A stretch of 64,000 bases of DNA from Sternotherus odoratus (GCA_032164245.1 JAVMKO010000003.1:70254390-70318389); one strand, 5' to 3'. Counted from the stretch's first letter, positions 36,405 to 48,780 are shown. Made by a program: numbers and translations. Notes: generated by a model from the sequence alone, not told the origin.

Positions 36405-37262
36405 ATGGGATGCACTGCATCCTTAGCAAGTTTGCAGAGGACACTAAGCTGGGGGGGAGAGGTAGATATGCTGGAGGGTAGGGATAGGGTCTAGCGTGAC
36501 CTAGACAAATTGGAGGATTGGGCCAAAAGAAATCTGATGAGGTTCAACAAAGACAAGTCCTGCACTTAGGATGGAAGAATCTCCATGCACTGCTACAGGC
36601 TGGGGACCAGTTAAGCAGCAGTTCTGCAGAAAAGGACCTGGGGATTATGGTGGATGAGAAGATAGATATGAGCCAACAGTGTGCCCTTGTTGCCAGGAAA
36701 GCTAACGGCATATTGTGGTTACATTAGTAGAAGCATTGCCAGGAGATTGAGGGAAGTGGTTATTCTCCTCTGTTTGGCACTAGTGAGGCCACATCTGGAG
36801 TACTGCATCCAGTTTTGGGCCCCCCACTACAGAAAGGATGTGGACACGTTGGAGAGAGTCCAGCACAGGGCAACAAAAATGATTAAAAGGCTGGGACACA
36901 TGACTTATGAGGAGAGGCTGAGGGAACTGAGATTATTTAGTCTGCAGAAGAGACGAGGGAGGTGGGATTTAATAGCAGCCTTCAACTAACTGAAGTGGGG
37001 TTCCAAAGAGGATGGAGCTAGGCTGTTCTCAGTGGTGGCAGATGACAGAACAAGGAGCAATGGTCTCAAGTTGCAGTGGGGGAGGTCTAGGGCAGATTTT
37101 GGGAAAAGCTATTTCACTAGGAGGGTGGTGAAGCACTGGAATGGGTTACCTAGGGAGCTGGTGGAATCTCCATCCTTAGAGGTTTTTAAGGTCAGGCTTG
37201 AAAAAGTCCATGCTGGGATGATTTAGGTGGGGATTGGTCCTGCTTTGAGGTGTTCTATAATT
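36405..37262 (+). mobile_element. CR1 LINE 3' end (5'-truncated)
   Basis: The segment begins within ORF2 at AGCAAGTTTGCAGAGGACAC and ends in TTCTATAATT, matching the CR1 3' repeat. Translation gives [49 protein letters not shown] and [19 protein letters not shown], then WNGLPRELVESPSLEVFKV. These are classic CR1 ORF2 C-terminal motifs. Two or three frame breaks separate them (near 36720 and 36990-37030). A full ORF2 would encode an endonuclease and reverse transcriptase; only the last quarter is present. Confidence 0.93.
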
Positions 37263-37854
37263 GTGGAGGGCGAGACCCTGAACACTGCAAGTCCAGCAGC
37301 TGAAGATACAGCACACAGATCCATTGCAGTTGTTTCATATCTGAGTTAAGGATGACTCAAGATGGTTGAATAACAGGCTCAGTTGGAATTAATTTATCAA
37401 AGATTGTCACTAGCAGATACTAATACAGTATATGCACTACAGAAAGTGAAACTTAAGATGCCGAACTCATCCCCCCAAAGGTTTCGGCACTACATTCTCA
37501 CTTCTGCTTGGGATTGCTTGTGCCAATCACAGAACCAGCCAAGGTTCCAGGGGTGGGAAATGGTAGTCTGGGATGGGTGGAGGAATGTCTGAAACAGAGA
37601 GCTGCTCTTTGTCATATCATCCCCATAATAAACATGTGAAATCAATGCAGACTTTGTCAAAAGGTTGGGAGCAAAGAGACCAGAGGCTGCTATACTGGAG
37701 ATGAGAGATGACTGAAGCGTTAATGAGAGTGCCGGCAGCAGGATTGGAATTTAGAAATTATTTTTTTCTGGGGCTATGATCTATCTGACCTGATTTTCAC
37801 ATTGGTTTCATTGACTTCTGTAAAGCACTTTTTACGTTAATGGTTTAATTAAGG

Positions 37855-38160
37855 ATGAGATTATGTCACAGAGGTCACGAATGCCTGACCCTGCAACTCA
37901 CAGCCACCGCGGGTGGTGGGAGGGCCTGAAATCCCAAGGTCAGCTACCACCACAGCAGGTGCTGGACCTCCCACACCCAGCAGCAGGGCTCAGACTTTCA
38001 TTCCCCACCCTCAGGCTTCAGTCTCCCCCTCAGCGTCCCCTGCCACATTATTTTTAATACAGGTCACAGACAGGTCATAGGATTCTGTGAATTTTTTATT
38101 TATTGCTCATCACCTGCCCCTCACTTTTACTAAAAATAACTGAGACAAAAGCATAACCTT
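37855..38160. mobile_element. hAT-like or unclassified MITE
   Basis: The left end GATTATGTCACAGAGGTCAC and the right end TAACTGAGACAAAAGCATAACC are imperfect inverted copies. A GC-rich core with TGACC/GGTCA motifs lies between. The pattern resembles a GTCACAGA-ended repeat common in reptiles; no clean TSD was found. Confidence 0.45.
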
Positions 38161-38499
38161 GGGTATAATGTATAAATAACTGTATAAAAACTACATTAAA
38201 AGAACAGTGTTGGCAAAGTCAAGCACTTAAAAGTTAGGAAATGTCAGAACTAATATGCCCATGCAATTTTAATTTGCTCCCATTGTGAATATGTATTATG
38301 ATACATTCTTTAATTACATGATCACATAATATTTTTTTCCAGTACCCATGCCTCATTCAGTGCACAGAATGAACAGTACTCACTTAATGAGCAGCTGTTC
38401 CATACTTTGTTGTCTCCATGTTGTTCGGTGTGTGGCCCCAGGCTTTATTTACTACACACTTTTCAAACCCTGCTATTAAGACAGAATTACTGATTTCCT

Positions 38500-38645
38500 C
38501 ATCATGGAATTTTTCTGTGCTGCTCATCACTATAGTATGAGTGCTTCACAAACATTAATTAATTTATTTTCCCAACACCCCTGTGAGAATAGGTGGTACT
38601 TTTATTCCTATTTTACAGATGGTGAATTGAAGCACAGAGACCATC
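38500..38645 (-). mobile_element. MIR-like CORE-SINE, antisense
   Basis: GAGTGCTTCACAAACATTAA, CCAACACCCCTGTGAGAATAG and ATTTTACAGATGGTGAATTG followed by AAGCACAGAG match the reverse complement of MIR in order. Confidence 0.75.
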
Positions 38646-38839
38646 CTTTCTCTTTCTGCAGCCTCTTGCCTCATTCCCTACACACCTTTCAACTTCTGCA
38701 ACAAATGACACAGGCATCCTTGAGATAGCTTTCACAATCAATCCTGATTCCTCCACACAGCATGTTCCAGACACTAAATACACAGGCAACCCTTAATTTC
38801 ATCATTTCCTTTCTTTAGTCTACTTCACTTTTCAATGTT

Positions 38840-39800
38840 AGCATTCTTTTATGATTTTTTGTTAATGTGATTTCCTATTTTTTTAAAAAAGAAAACTGAA
38901 AAAACAAATTCCATTGTGTGGAATCATATTTACATCCACACGGGTCATCAGCAGGAACATTTAGATTAACCACACAGACCTCTACCACTTGAGCTAATGG
39001 AGTAACTGATAGCAGTAGTAGGTTGTCATCCTCTATGTCAGTGGTGGGCAACTTGTGGCCCATGCCACTTCCCGCAGCTCCCATTGGCCGGGAATGGTGA
39101 ACCATGGCCACTGGGAGCTGTGGGCAGCTGTGCCAATGTAAACAAACTGTCTGGCAGTGGATTACCCTGACAAGTCACTTGCAGGCTGCAGGTTGCCCAC
39201 CACTGCTCTTTGTGGGTTGCCACTAAAGGGGGATGAGACTCTTTGCCAGTGGATTTCACAGATCTACACTGACAGCAGAGGAATGGTAAGACACAGGAAT
39301 CATGGGTTGCATTCCAAGCTCTGGAGAGGAGTGTACTTCAATGGTCATAGGTCCTTCTGCCCCTTCCTTTCTGCCCTGACCCTTTCTGTTCCATTACCTT
39401 CATCCTATCCCTGTCCAAGATCTCTTAGTCTCTCCTCACTTGGCTCCTTGTCCCACCTACCTGCCAATCCAGTCCCAGGTCTCTGCATTCATTTCTCCCC
39501 ACCTGTTTCCTTCCTTCCACTCACACACTCCCATTTTCAGTCTCTTTGCCCAGCCATTCACTGCCAGTCTCCCTGCCCTGTCTCCTTATCCTCTTTTAGT
39601 CTTCCTCATCCATCCACTGGGTCCCATCTCCTCCCCCACCCCACCCTAGCCTTCTCTTGGCTCTCAGCCCGTCTCTTTCCCAACACTCATCAGCTCCGAG
39701 TCTTAGTCCCAGTCTCTCCTCCTGATCCAAATATACTCTCTTAGCTATGTCTCCCCCAGTTTTTGTTTTGTCCCCTCTGCATTCAAATCAGACCGTTCCT
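38840..39800. repeat. Long repeat, copy A (partner at 61.2-62.1 kb)
   Basis: Shared landmarks with 61215-62100 are CTTGAGCTAA, AGCAGTAGTAGGTTGTCATC, GACAGCAGAGGAATGG and the long C/T-rich tail containing TGGCTCCTTGTCC and CCCAG-rich phrases. Copy A contains a hAT MITE at 39039-39205 that copy B lacks. The open frame at 39157-39744 is produced by the C/T-rich tail and has no domain. Confidence 0.75.
39039..39205. mobile_element. hAT-type MITE with perfect TIRs
   Basis: CAGTGGTGGGCAAC at the left is perfectly inverted as GTTGCCCACCACTG at the right. The flanks CTCTATGT (39031-39038) and CTCTTTGT (39206-39213) form an 8-bp TSD with one mismatch. The element at 48783-48996 shares termini and interior. 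Confidence 0.9.
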
Positions 39801-39825
39801 TCTCCATGACACCTGGACACCAGCA

Positions 39826-40210
39826 GAGCAAGCCAGAGGTTGCTGATCCCTGACTCGGAAACACTTCAGGCTGGTGCAACACCTGTGCTCTTTATTTGTG
39901 ATCAACTCCCTAACACCAGTTTCCAACTATATACAAGCTTTTAACAACAGCTTGGTATATCACAGGCCTTTCCAGCAACAGATTAGGAGACTCCCATCTC
40001 CCTCGGAGTCTGATCCTGAGCTTTTGTCCATGCTCTCTGCCCCTCCCCCTGCTCTGACTTCCTCACAGCCTTATTAGCTCCTGCTAATGAGGCGGTCATG
40101 TGTGGGCAGGCAAGTATCAGGCTATCTATTCAACTCCAATCAGCAGGATTGAATTGGGGTTGGAGTGGTAGGAGCTGACTCAAAGGCATCTCTAGCAGCA
40201 CCCTGCAAGA
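39826..40210 (-). mobile_element. Antisense solo LTR, approximate ends
   Basis: On the minus strand the start TTGCAGGGTGCTGCTAG resembles the starts of the LTRs at 15155 and 16484. A minus-strand AATAAA lies at 39891-39896. The C/T- and GC-mixed composition matches those LTRs. TSD and exact ends are unclear. Confidence 0.6.
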
Positions 40211-40646
40211 GTGACTATAACTGGACAAAGAATTCAAGGTATGGCCACAGCATAGGTTTGTATAGTCGCATTATTATCCCTTTCTTAATAATTCCTAACA
40301 TTTCATTAGCTTTTTTTTAATCACTGCTGTGCATTGAGATGAAGTTTTTAGACAACTATTCACAATGATGCCAAGATTTCTTTCTTGGGTGCTAACACTT
40401 ACTTTAGAACCCATCATTACATATGTGTAATTGGCTGACAAACTCGGAGAAATCTCTGCTTGGCAAATGAAAACTGATTTTTTTCCCCTTTAAATTTGGC
40501 CAAATTTAGGCATTTTTTCATGAGAATAGCAAAAGGCACATCCCTAACACAAAGGCCAAGTTTTCTATGCCAAATTTCAAGTTCCTGTTCCAAAGCATGG
40601 ATGGATTAGAGGTTTAGTGAAATGGCTGTAAGAGATTTTTAACATA

Positions 40647-41194
40647 CAGTAAAACCTCGATTTAACGGACCTCGATTTAACGGACTTTGGATGCAACGGA
40701 CAAAATTTTTAAGAAAGTCTGATGCATCCGAAATCTGTTTGTCGAGGGCTGGCTGCGGGCTCCCTGCTGCCGCCGGGGTTCGAGCTGCAGGCGGGCTGCC
40801 GCCCGGCTCCCACCAGCAGGCAGGCTGACTGCCAGCTCCCCGCTGCCGCCCGGGTCCAGGCAGCGGGTGGGCTGGCTGCCGGCTCCCGCCCGAGTCCCGC
40901 CAGCGGGCAGGCTGCCGGTTCCCGACTCCCACCCGAGTCCCAGCAGCCGGGACCCGGGCGGGCTGGCTGCTGGTTCCCGGCTCCCGCCCGAGTCCCAGCA
41001 GTGGGAGGGCTCGCTGCCGTCTCCCAGCTGCCACCCGGGTCACGGCAGCGGGCAGGCTGCCGACTCCCGGCTCCCACCCGAGTCCCGGCAGCCGGGACCC
41101 GGGCGGGCTGACTCACGGCTCCCGGCTGCCGCCCCGGTCCCGGCAGCCGGGACCCGGGCGGGCTGACTCACGGCTCCCGGGATAGTTAAAAGTA
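40647..41194. repeat. Mariner/Tigger-like terminus plus GC-rich tandem array
   Basis: The stretch opens TA then CAGTAAAACCTCGATTTAAC, with a 15-bp tandem duplication of CTCGATTTAACGGAC. From 40740 to 41185 it is a GC-rich array of diverged units (roughly 43-55 bp) built from GGCTGCCGGCTCCCGCCCGA and CCGGGACCCGGGCGGGCTG. Open frames on both strands here (for example 40639-41116 and 40722-41166) are repeats read through, not genes. Confidence 0.7.
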
Positions 41195-41340
41195 CAGTAA
41201 AACCTCGATATAACGGACTATTTCGGGCGGGCTGCTGCTCCGACAGCTCATTTTTTTAATTATTATTATTAAATAACGGACTTTCGGCTTTAACGGACAC
41301 CCCCTCGCCCAAATTAGTCCATTATATCGAGGTTTTACTG
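41195..41340. mobile_element. Mariner/Tigger-like MITE (146 bp)
   Basis: The left end CAGTAAAACCTCGATATAAC pairs with the inverted right end TTATATCGAGGTTTTACTG. About 25 of 27 terminal positions match, and TA flanks both sides. Interior TAACGGAC motifs repeat the terminal motif. A TA target and CAGT-type TIR point to Tc1/mariner, probably the pogo/Tigger group. Confidence 0.85.
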
Positions 41341-41344
41341 TACA

Positions 41345-43390
41345 CACTGTTTTATCTAACCTCGTTCTCAAACAGCTAACTATTTCATCCCCTGACACTT
41401 TCTAAAAAAACAAATCAGCCTGATACAGACCCCCAGCATAGGAAACTTCAGCCTGAACAGTTAACATCTAGAAAAGTTAAAAGCACTGAAAACAGAGTCT
41501 TACAATGCAATATTTCAGGCAACTATAATTATACATACCTCTGCCCATAATAAACTCCATTGTTTGATTTTGCTTTGAGGATAACTAAAGCATTCTCAAA
41601 GAATTAACTATTCAGTCGGAGTTTGGATTCCTGATTGGATTAAACTTCAAGGTTAAACAAAGACATTCTAGCTTTCTCAAATTTTGCTAGACAGTTACTA
41701 GGTCCAGATGCTTTTCTGATTATTCTATCCAGGTATTTTATAGGGCTTTCATCTGTAGGAACTGATCAATAGAAATCACAATAACAAACATTCACCTCTC
41801 CCTAACTTTACCTGAACAGAAGATATGTCCACATCTGCAGCACAGAAGTTTGAATGGAGATAAAGAAATAACTGTTGGCTCTGATCCCTCAGAATTTACT
41901 GAGGCAAAAAGGTCAGTGAAATCTGTGAAATCCTGCCACTCTGAAGGCACAGAGCTCAGTCAGAGAACTCAGGCCTCCATGGGCACAGAACAGGAAGTAG
42001 ACTCCCCCCCACAGTGCAGGAACTTTCCTTGGTAGTAGTTACTTCCCACTGCACAGAACAAAGTCTCTACACTGGTCTCTAAAAGCATTACATACCTTGA
42101 GTTAATTGACAATGAATTAACTAGATATGCAAAAGTCTAGTGTACATATACTCACTAGGTAAAGTCCAGATGCATTCCCCTTCCTGTGGTATAGCTTAAT
42201 TAACAAAGAAAACAAACACAAAATAGAACAAATATCAGCTCAACCCTTCTTTTCAGGTTTGTCTCCTCCTTATACATTACTAGGCTCATTACTCTAGAGC
42301 CATTATCTCCAGAGTTGCTCCCTACCTTGAATTAGGTAACAATCACCTGTCTCAGTGAGTCAGCAGAACCCACTTAACAGTTTCATGCTAGCACCAACAC
42401 TTGCTAACCAACTAGGTGTTACTGTCAAACTGCACCATTGCTAACTGCAAACTATTCCTAAATTGTGTTTTCACACAACCATAATATAAGCAATTTTAAT
42501 ATTGGTCACTGGTTATAGTTAATGTGTTTCTATATATCATTCACTAATGTCATCCTAGGATAGATCTTAAATAGATCATCAATGATACTTTAAATATTAC
42601 ATAGTCCCACTTTGAAACATTTTGAATATCTTTAAAAAGGGGAAGTCTCTCTCAAACAGTAAAGAAATAAACTACTGGTACTTTTTATTATTATTTTTTG
42701 TGTAAGGAAAGATCATATATTATAAAAAGCAAAGTAGTCCCTATTGGAGTATTAGGTTGTAATTGTATGTTGAGTTCTTATGACTAAAGCATTTATGGTG
42801 TCATAAGAATTGCTTAATGAATGTACTGCCTTGTAATACTCCACAAGGTATACTTTATTTTCTCTCTGTTACAGCTTTTGTCTCTGCAGATATTTCTAAA
42901 AGCTCAATGTTAAGAAAGCAGAACTCATACTGATCATATGTGTTTATTGGAAGCTGCTGGTCATGGAGAACACCAGTAGCGTGAATGATTCAAACTTATC
43001 AGGGTTTTTTACAGGTAATTACACACAGATGAGAATTGATGACTGCTGGGATTTTCTGCATTTTGCAAATTACACTTAATAATATATTGGTATGTAGTGA
43101 AGCAACATTATACTTACTGCTGTAATCTCTCTGTAGGTGATATATGTATAAAGTCATGTCCTTAGATTTCCTGAAACTTAATTCTGGTAAGACAAATTTA
43201 TGTTGATTGGTTCTTTTTATCCTCCAAGGAATCATTTTCTATTTTGATGGTTCAGTTGCTAAATCCACCATTGTAAAATAGTTAAGAATCTTTTATTCTG
43301 TTTTCCTGGATTTAAAAACCATGTCAAGTGCCACACCAATTTTTTTATTCTTAAGTTATATATGAATAATTTGTCAGCATCATAGATAAG
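41345..43390. other. Intergenic or intronic DNA, no gene recognised
   Basis: No element boundaries or motif-bearing frames seen. Confidence 0.5.
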
Positions 43391-43395
43391 TGTTA

Positions 43396-43694
43396 GTGAC
43401 AAAGAGTCCTGTGGCACCTTAAAGACTAACTAAAGCATAAGCTTTTGTGGGCTAATACCCACTTCGTCGGATGCATGCAATGGACATATCCAGGGGCAGG
43501 TATAAATAAGTAGGCAAGAACCAGGTTAGAGATAACTTATGTATAACTGCCCCTGGATACTTCCACTGCATGCATCCAGCGAAGTGGGTATTAGCCGACA
43601 AAAGCTTATGCTTCAATACTTCAGTTAGTCTTTAAGGTGCTACAGAACTCTTTGTCACTTCTGCAATTCTGGACTAACACAGCTACCTCTCTGA
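43396..43694 (+). mobile_element. Penelope-like hairpin element, long loop
   Basis: The left arm GACAAAGAGTCCTGTGGCAC...GCTAATACCCACTTCGTCGG is inverted at the right as GCGAAGTGGGTATTAGCC...GTGCTACAGAACTCTTTGTC, followed by the tail GGACTAACACAGCTACC. The inner arms also include TCCAGGGGCAG against CTGCCCCTGGA, so pairing extends deep into the element. No clear TSD was found. Confidence 0.82.
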
Positions 43695-43799
43695 TTCTTG
43701 ACAAAGATGTGTGTTGCAATTTAAAGTTAGGACAAATAATATAATGATAGTTTTAGAGTTCTGCTAGTTTTATTGATATAAGACTGTCTGATTGGTTTG

Positions 43800-44430
43800 C
43801 AAATGTCTCAGATTCAACTATAGAGATCCCATAGAGATGGAAAAGACATCTGAGTTCATCCAATCCAACCTTTTCCAAAGTAGGAATATACCCTTTATCG
43901 TGACAGCCATTAGGGAATCCTTTATGCCTCTCTCTTCCCAAGCTGCCTGGCTCCCATTCAAGTTAAAGCTGTAAGGAGCAGATCTAATTTATATTACAGA
44001 TGTAGGGGTTATCAGTGACTTGACATCAATGGGAGGATCATGTGTAGAAAAGTTCTGCTATGTCCCACCCCACCCTCACTAGTGGAACGCCCACCCAAGC
44101 CCACATGCTGAGTGTTGAATAGGGTGGTTGGTGCAAGAGGTGTCAGAGCTGTCTCCACCAGCAGTTTCCCTGTGTACGGAGAATTCATCATTGGCTATGT
44201 CTCTGTGGTAAGTCCACTTTCCCACTATGACATAATCTGACCAATAGTGTTTTTTTCCAATGTAATTTTAAACACCCTGAATAATCATGTTTCCATCACT
44301 ACTCCTTGGAGGCTATTCAACAGCTTAATCACTCACACTCTCAGGAAGTCAAAACTTTCTTATATCCATTTTATATTTTTCCTTTCTTAATTTTGTTTCA
44401 TTAGTCCAGGTTCTAGCTCCCTGTAGCAGG
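43800..44430 (-). mobile_element. CR1-type LINE 3' end, antisense
   Basis: TCTGAGTTCATCCAATCCAA is the reverse complement of the CR1 3' phrase 'gttggattagatgaactc'. Further on, GGAGGCTATTCAACAGCTTA and TCTCAGGAAGTC correspond to the conserved CR1 region around the end of ORF2, in antisense. Strongly diverged. Confidence 0.6.
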
Positions 44431-44829
44431 CTAAAATCTTCCCCCAATTCCATTTGTATGGCCCACATAAGGGTCAGGCATCTCCCACTGGTTGAGAATG
44501 TGTATAATATTCTAAAAGGACAGGAATACATCCACCAGAATTTGCCAGCCATGTGGCGGGAGACTAACCTGCAGCTAAATATGAGCTGCAGCAGTGTGCA
44601 CATTGCACATGCACACTGGGAAATGCAAGAAGCAGTCTATCTTCCTGAGGCAAAATTTCATGCCGTGATCTTTCAGTGCAGGGTGGGCTGGGGCAGGATA
44701 TGGTTACTTTTATTACCATTAACTGTACTTATATGGTCAATGAGAAATGTAATATGTTCAATTTAAGAATTAATGATTAACTAACCAGAAGTGTTGAAAA
44801 AGTAATACAGCAAAACAGAAAATTTCCAA

Positions 44830-46620
44830 TAAGTTATTGGAATGTACTGGGGACAATGTTTTCTTCCAGAAACTAGAGGATGTAACCAGGGGAAGCCATT
44901 TTAGACTTGATTATGATCAACAGGGAACAGTTGGTATCAAAATTGAAGCTCGGGTACAAGGCAATTTGGGTGAAAGCAACCCTTTCATGATAATTTCCAT
45001 GATTCTAAGGAAAGGAATACGTGAAAACAGCAGAATAAAGACAACAGACCTTTTTAAAAAACAGACATTAAAAGACAACAGACTTTAACAGACTCAGAAG
45101 AAAGCTAGTTAAGATTCCATGGGAAGAAAATCTAAGGGACATGGGAATTCAGGAGAGTTGGCAGTTTCTCAGAGGCAATATTAAAAGCACAACTGCCAAA
45201 TATCCTGATTTGAAGGAAATATAGGAAGAGGCCAATATGGCTCCATCAGCTCTTTAATGACCTGAAAATCAAAAAGGAATCCTACAAAAAGTGGAAACAT
45301 AGACAAATTACTAAGGAGGAGTGCAAAAAAATAGCACAAGCATGTAGGCACAGAATCAGAACTGTTAAGACACAAAACAAATTACATAAAGCAAGGTACA
45401 TAAGATCTGACAATTCTTTATATATATTAGGAGCAAGAGAAAGACAAAGGAAAGTATAGGTCCTCTACTTAGTGGGGAAGTAGAGTTAAGAATGGATAAC
45501 ATCAAGAGGGCTGAAGTGTTCAATGCCTATTCTGCTTCAGTCTTCACTAAAAAGGTAATGATCAGATACTCAACACCATTAGTATTAAGAATAAGGTGGA
45601 AGGCACGTAAGTTGAAATAGAGAAAGAAATGGTTTAAAAATATTAAGTAAGTTAGATGTATTCAAGTCATTAGGGTCTGATCAAATTCACCCTAGAGTAC
45701 TTAAGGAAATAGCAGAAGCAATCTCAGAACTGTTAGCAATCATCTTTTAAAGTTCCTGGAAGACCAGTGAGGCTCCAGAGCACTGGAGAAGGACAACATT
45801 GTACCTATATTTACAAAGGAGAACAGAAAAGATCCGGGAAATGATAGACCAGTCAGCCTAACTTGGATACCTGGAAAGTTACTGGAACAAATCATTTAAT
45901 GCAGCTTAGATGAAATTTCTATATGGTAGGCTTACAACTGGTTGAAAGACCACATTCAGAGTAGTTATCGATGATTTGCTCTCAAAGTGGGAGGATGTGT
46001 CTGGGAGGTGCCCACAAAAGTCAGTCCTAGATCCAGTACTATTTAATATTATTATAACATTTGCAGTTGACACCAAACAGGGGTTCAAGCATGTCAACAC
46101 AATTTTGACAAACTAGAGAATTCGTTTGTTTTCAGCAAGATGAAATTCAATAAAGACACATGTGAAGTTCTTCACTTAGAAAGGAAAAATCTAATGCAGA
46201 ACTACAAAATAAAGAATAAGTGGTAGGTGATAGTACTGCTGAAAGGGGTCTAGGAGTTATAATGGATCACAAGTTGAATGTGGGTCAACAGAGTGATACA
46301 GTTGTAAAAAAAAAGGCTAATAGTCTGGGATATATTAACAGAAGTGTTGTATTTAAGACACGGGTGGTAATTGTATCCCTCTGCTTTGCACTGGTGAGGC
46401 ATCACCTGGAATACTGTCTTCAATTCTGGGTGCCACAGTTTAAGAAAGATATGGACAAACTGAAAAAAATATTCTGAAGAGAGCAACAAAATAATAACAT
46501 TTAGAAAACCTGACCTATAAGGAAAAGTTTTTAAAAACCCACCAATATTGGGCAGGCTGATTCTTGAGAAATGAAGACTGAGGAGGGACCTTGTAACAGT
46601 CCTCAAAGATGTTAAGGGCT
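44830..46620 (+). mobile_element. Old L3/CR1-clade LINE, 3' half
   Basis: The plus strand runs co-linearly through the ORF2 half of an L3/CR1 LINE: endonuclease-RT linker (near 45240-45420), GCTGAAGTGTTCAATGCCTA (near 45510), GGTCTGATCAAATTCACCCT (near 45670), and GATAGACCAGTCAGCCTAAC (near 45845). Then follow GLGVIMDHKLNVGQQSD, CFALVRHHLEYCLQFWVP and the 3' phrase ACTGAGGAGGGACCTTGTAA. Many indels and stops make it non-functional. It ends close to a probable LTR at 46.64 kb. Confidence 0.85.
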
Positions 46621-46638
46621 GTTATAAAGCTGTCATAA

Positions 46639-46984
46639 GTGTGGAGGGTGCCTTGCCTGGGCGGGGCTATGTTATCTAAGACAGTGTGCCTTCCCTGGGT
46701 GGGGCTATGCTATTTGAGACAAGTGACGTAAGACTTTCCCTGCCATGAGGGAGGGAGGAGCTTCCTGCCATGAGGGTGGGAGTTTTTTCAGTTCAGTTCA
46801 TTTCTGGCTTGCCATGGAGCTTGGCAACGGTCCTAGACCATCTTTGGCTATAAAGATGGTTCTATTTTCTTCTTATATTTCTGATTAGCTGTACTGTGAG
46901 TATAATAATTTAATTCTTTTAAGCCTGTGCCTTTTGGGGTGTTTCTTTCCGTTTCAGAAGGGAGCTAGAGAACCCCAAACTTAC
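46639..46984 (+). mobile_element. Probable LTR with U3-like repeats
   Basis: Two direct copies of a 37-bp unit (GTGCCTTGCCTGGGCGGGGC and GTGCCTTCCCTGGGTGGGGC) are followed by two CTGCCATGAGGG units, a CRE-like GTGACGTAAG and a TATA-like CTATAAAGA near 46850. The order resembles U3 then R. Ends are tentative (TGTGGAGGG to AACTTACA), no TSD found. Confidence 0.5.
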
Positions 46985-48780
46985 ATCTGTTGGAAATTAT
47001 ACAAGGGTATTTGGGGCTGTTTGGTTTTGGGATGAAGCATTTGCCAGTAGTTTAACAAAATTTAAATTGCTATTCTTATGCACTATTCTAGATAAATACC
47101 TGGTAGAATTGCTACTTGTATATGATGCATTTTAAAGCATATCAAAACAAAAATCTATTTAAAAGTTGCATATAGATATTCAGAATTTTAGGTATAACTT
47201 TTCTGAATACCTCCACTTAATGTTTCCTGTTGCCTTTCCCTAGTTCACCAAAGTCTCCTCATATTTGCTCAGCTACCTGTGGCCCTGTTCTTAGTTCTTT
47301 CTTATAAGTAAAGATTAAAAGAGCTAAACATGTTCAGCATGGTAAGTCATGTCTTCCAGCCCACTATTCATTATTGTTTCCTTCCTCTGATTATTCTCCA
47401 TTTGATGTATTGTCACATTACACCCTCTTCCTCATTTATCATTGAACCTAATATCTTGTTTACCCTGATACTTCTGAAAACTGCTTATTCCTCTTGCTAG
47501 TCATAATCTAGGACAAGATTTTACCTGACCTCTTAGTCCATTCAGAAGGATAAGGGGGCATAAAGTCCCTCGATGGTACTGGGAGGGAGTGAGGTGGGGG
47601 TTATGTATCTGGCAGATCCTAGTATTTGGGATATAGGAGAGAGAACAGCTTACACAAGGGTTGTGTTCTCCCTTCTATGCAGGTAAGCAATAAATGTACT
47701 GTGATTGCACATCAGAACCACTATACAGTGGTATGTCATGCCTGTGCCTATCTCAAGCTACCATCTTAATCTCTAGAATTCCAGTTTTCATTTTAAAAGT
47801 AAGTTTCAAGCTGTTATGGTTGGGAACTTGATGCAAAAACGCCCATGTAAGTCTGCAAAAAACATAGTAACAATAGCTCTGAGAGGTGTGAACTCTCCCA
47901 TTCATCACAATGTTGTGTTAGCTCAGATGCCCAAAGATCATAATGTTAATGTCAGCATTATTACCTCTCATTCCTGATGTAAGGAAGGAGTGGGATGGTC
48001 ACAGATCTACAATTTACTGTAACTTCTCATTTTGGTGGAACAAATAAGTGGTTCTTGAGACATACTGCCAGTTTTTCCCCTAGCAGTCAGAAGGCGACAA
48101 GCCCAAGGAGCCTAGCAGAGCCCATATTTTAGCCCTGCTGAAGGAGACCTAAATTACTGTGAATCATTCAGTCAAGGACAGGATACAATATTGTATCATA
48201 TGACTATAGGTGATCAATATCTGAAGTGAAATATTTGCAACAAACAGTTTGCAAGCAATCCATAGGATGGAATCTGTTCCTCTGAACTGTTCCTGAAATA
48301 ACTTGCATAAATTAGAAAGTCTCTTTGTGGATAGCTGAAGCAGAAAAAAAGAGCTAAACTTGTTGAATAAATTGTTTTCTGTTAATTGTGTACCTAGCTC
48401 TATCTAGAAGCTATTTGTTTTTGTGTTTGGCTGTATTGTATCAGTAGATACCTGGATGTTTAAAATATTGGTGAATTTATTTTCTGTCCTGATTGCTATA
48501 AATTTAAAAGCTAGCCAAGAAGTTTTTCATTCTTCATCCTCTTCAATTTCGTGCGGTGTAGCAGATCCCCTTGGTTTTTTTATAATTTCTTGTAGCCGGA
48601 ATCAATGAATTTATGTCACCACATTCTTCCCTGCAGAATTATAGCTTGTGAACATTCTAAATTCTTTTGGACTCACAGTGGCACCTTCCACTTTTTCTCT
48701 CCTTCTCAAACATAGATTATGCCCATTTCTGTGGTTATTGTAGTTCTGAGAAATATTTCCAGTAGTTTCAGGTGATCTTC
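46985..48780. other. Intergenic or intronic DNA, no gene recognised
   Basis: No repeat boundary, array or motif-bearing frame identified. Confidence 0.5.

Noticed and set aside
36199..36444. Minus-strand frame ending in an ETSTEW motif
   Set aside because: The motif is produced by the palindrome; the rest of the similarity to transposase is on the plus strand.
39157..39744. 195-codon plus-strand ORF
   Set aside because: It is generated by the C/T-rich tail of a repeat that recurs at 61.6-62.2 kb, and its start lies in a hAT MITE.
40639..41166. Long proline/glycine/arginine-rich ORFs on both strands
   Set aside because: They come from the GC-rich tandem array, are open in several frames at once and have no domain.
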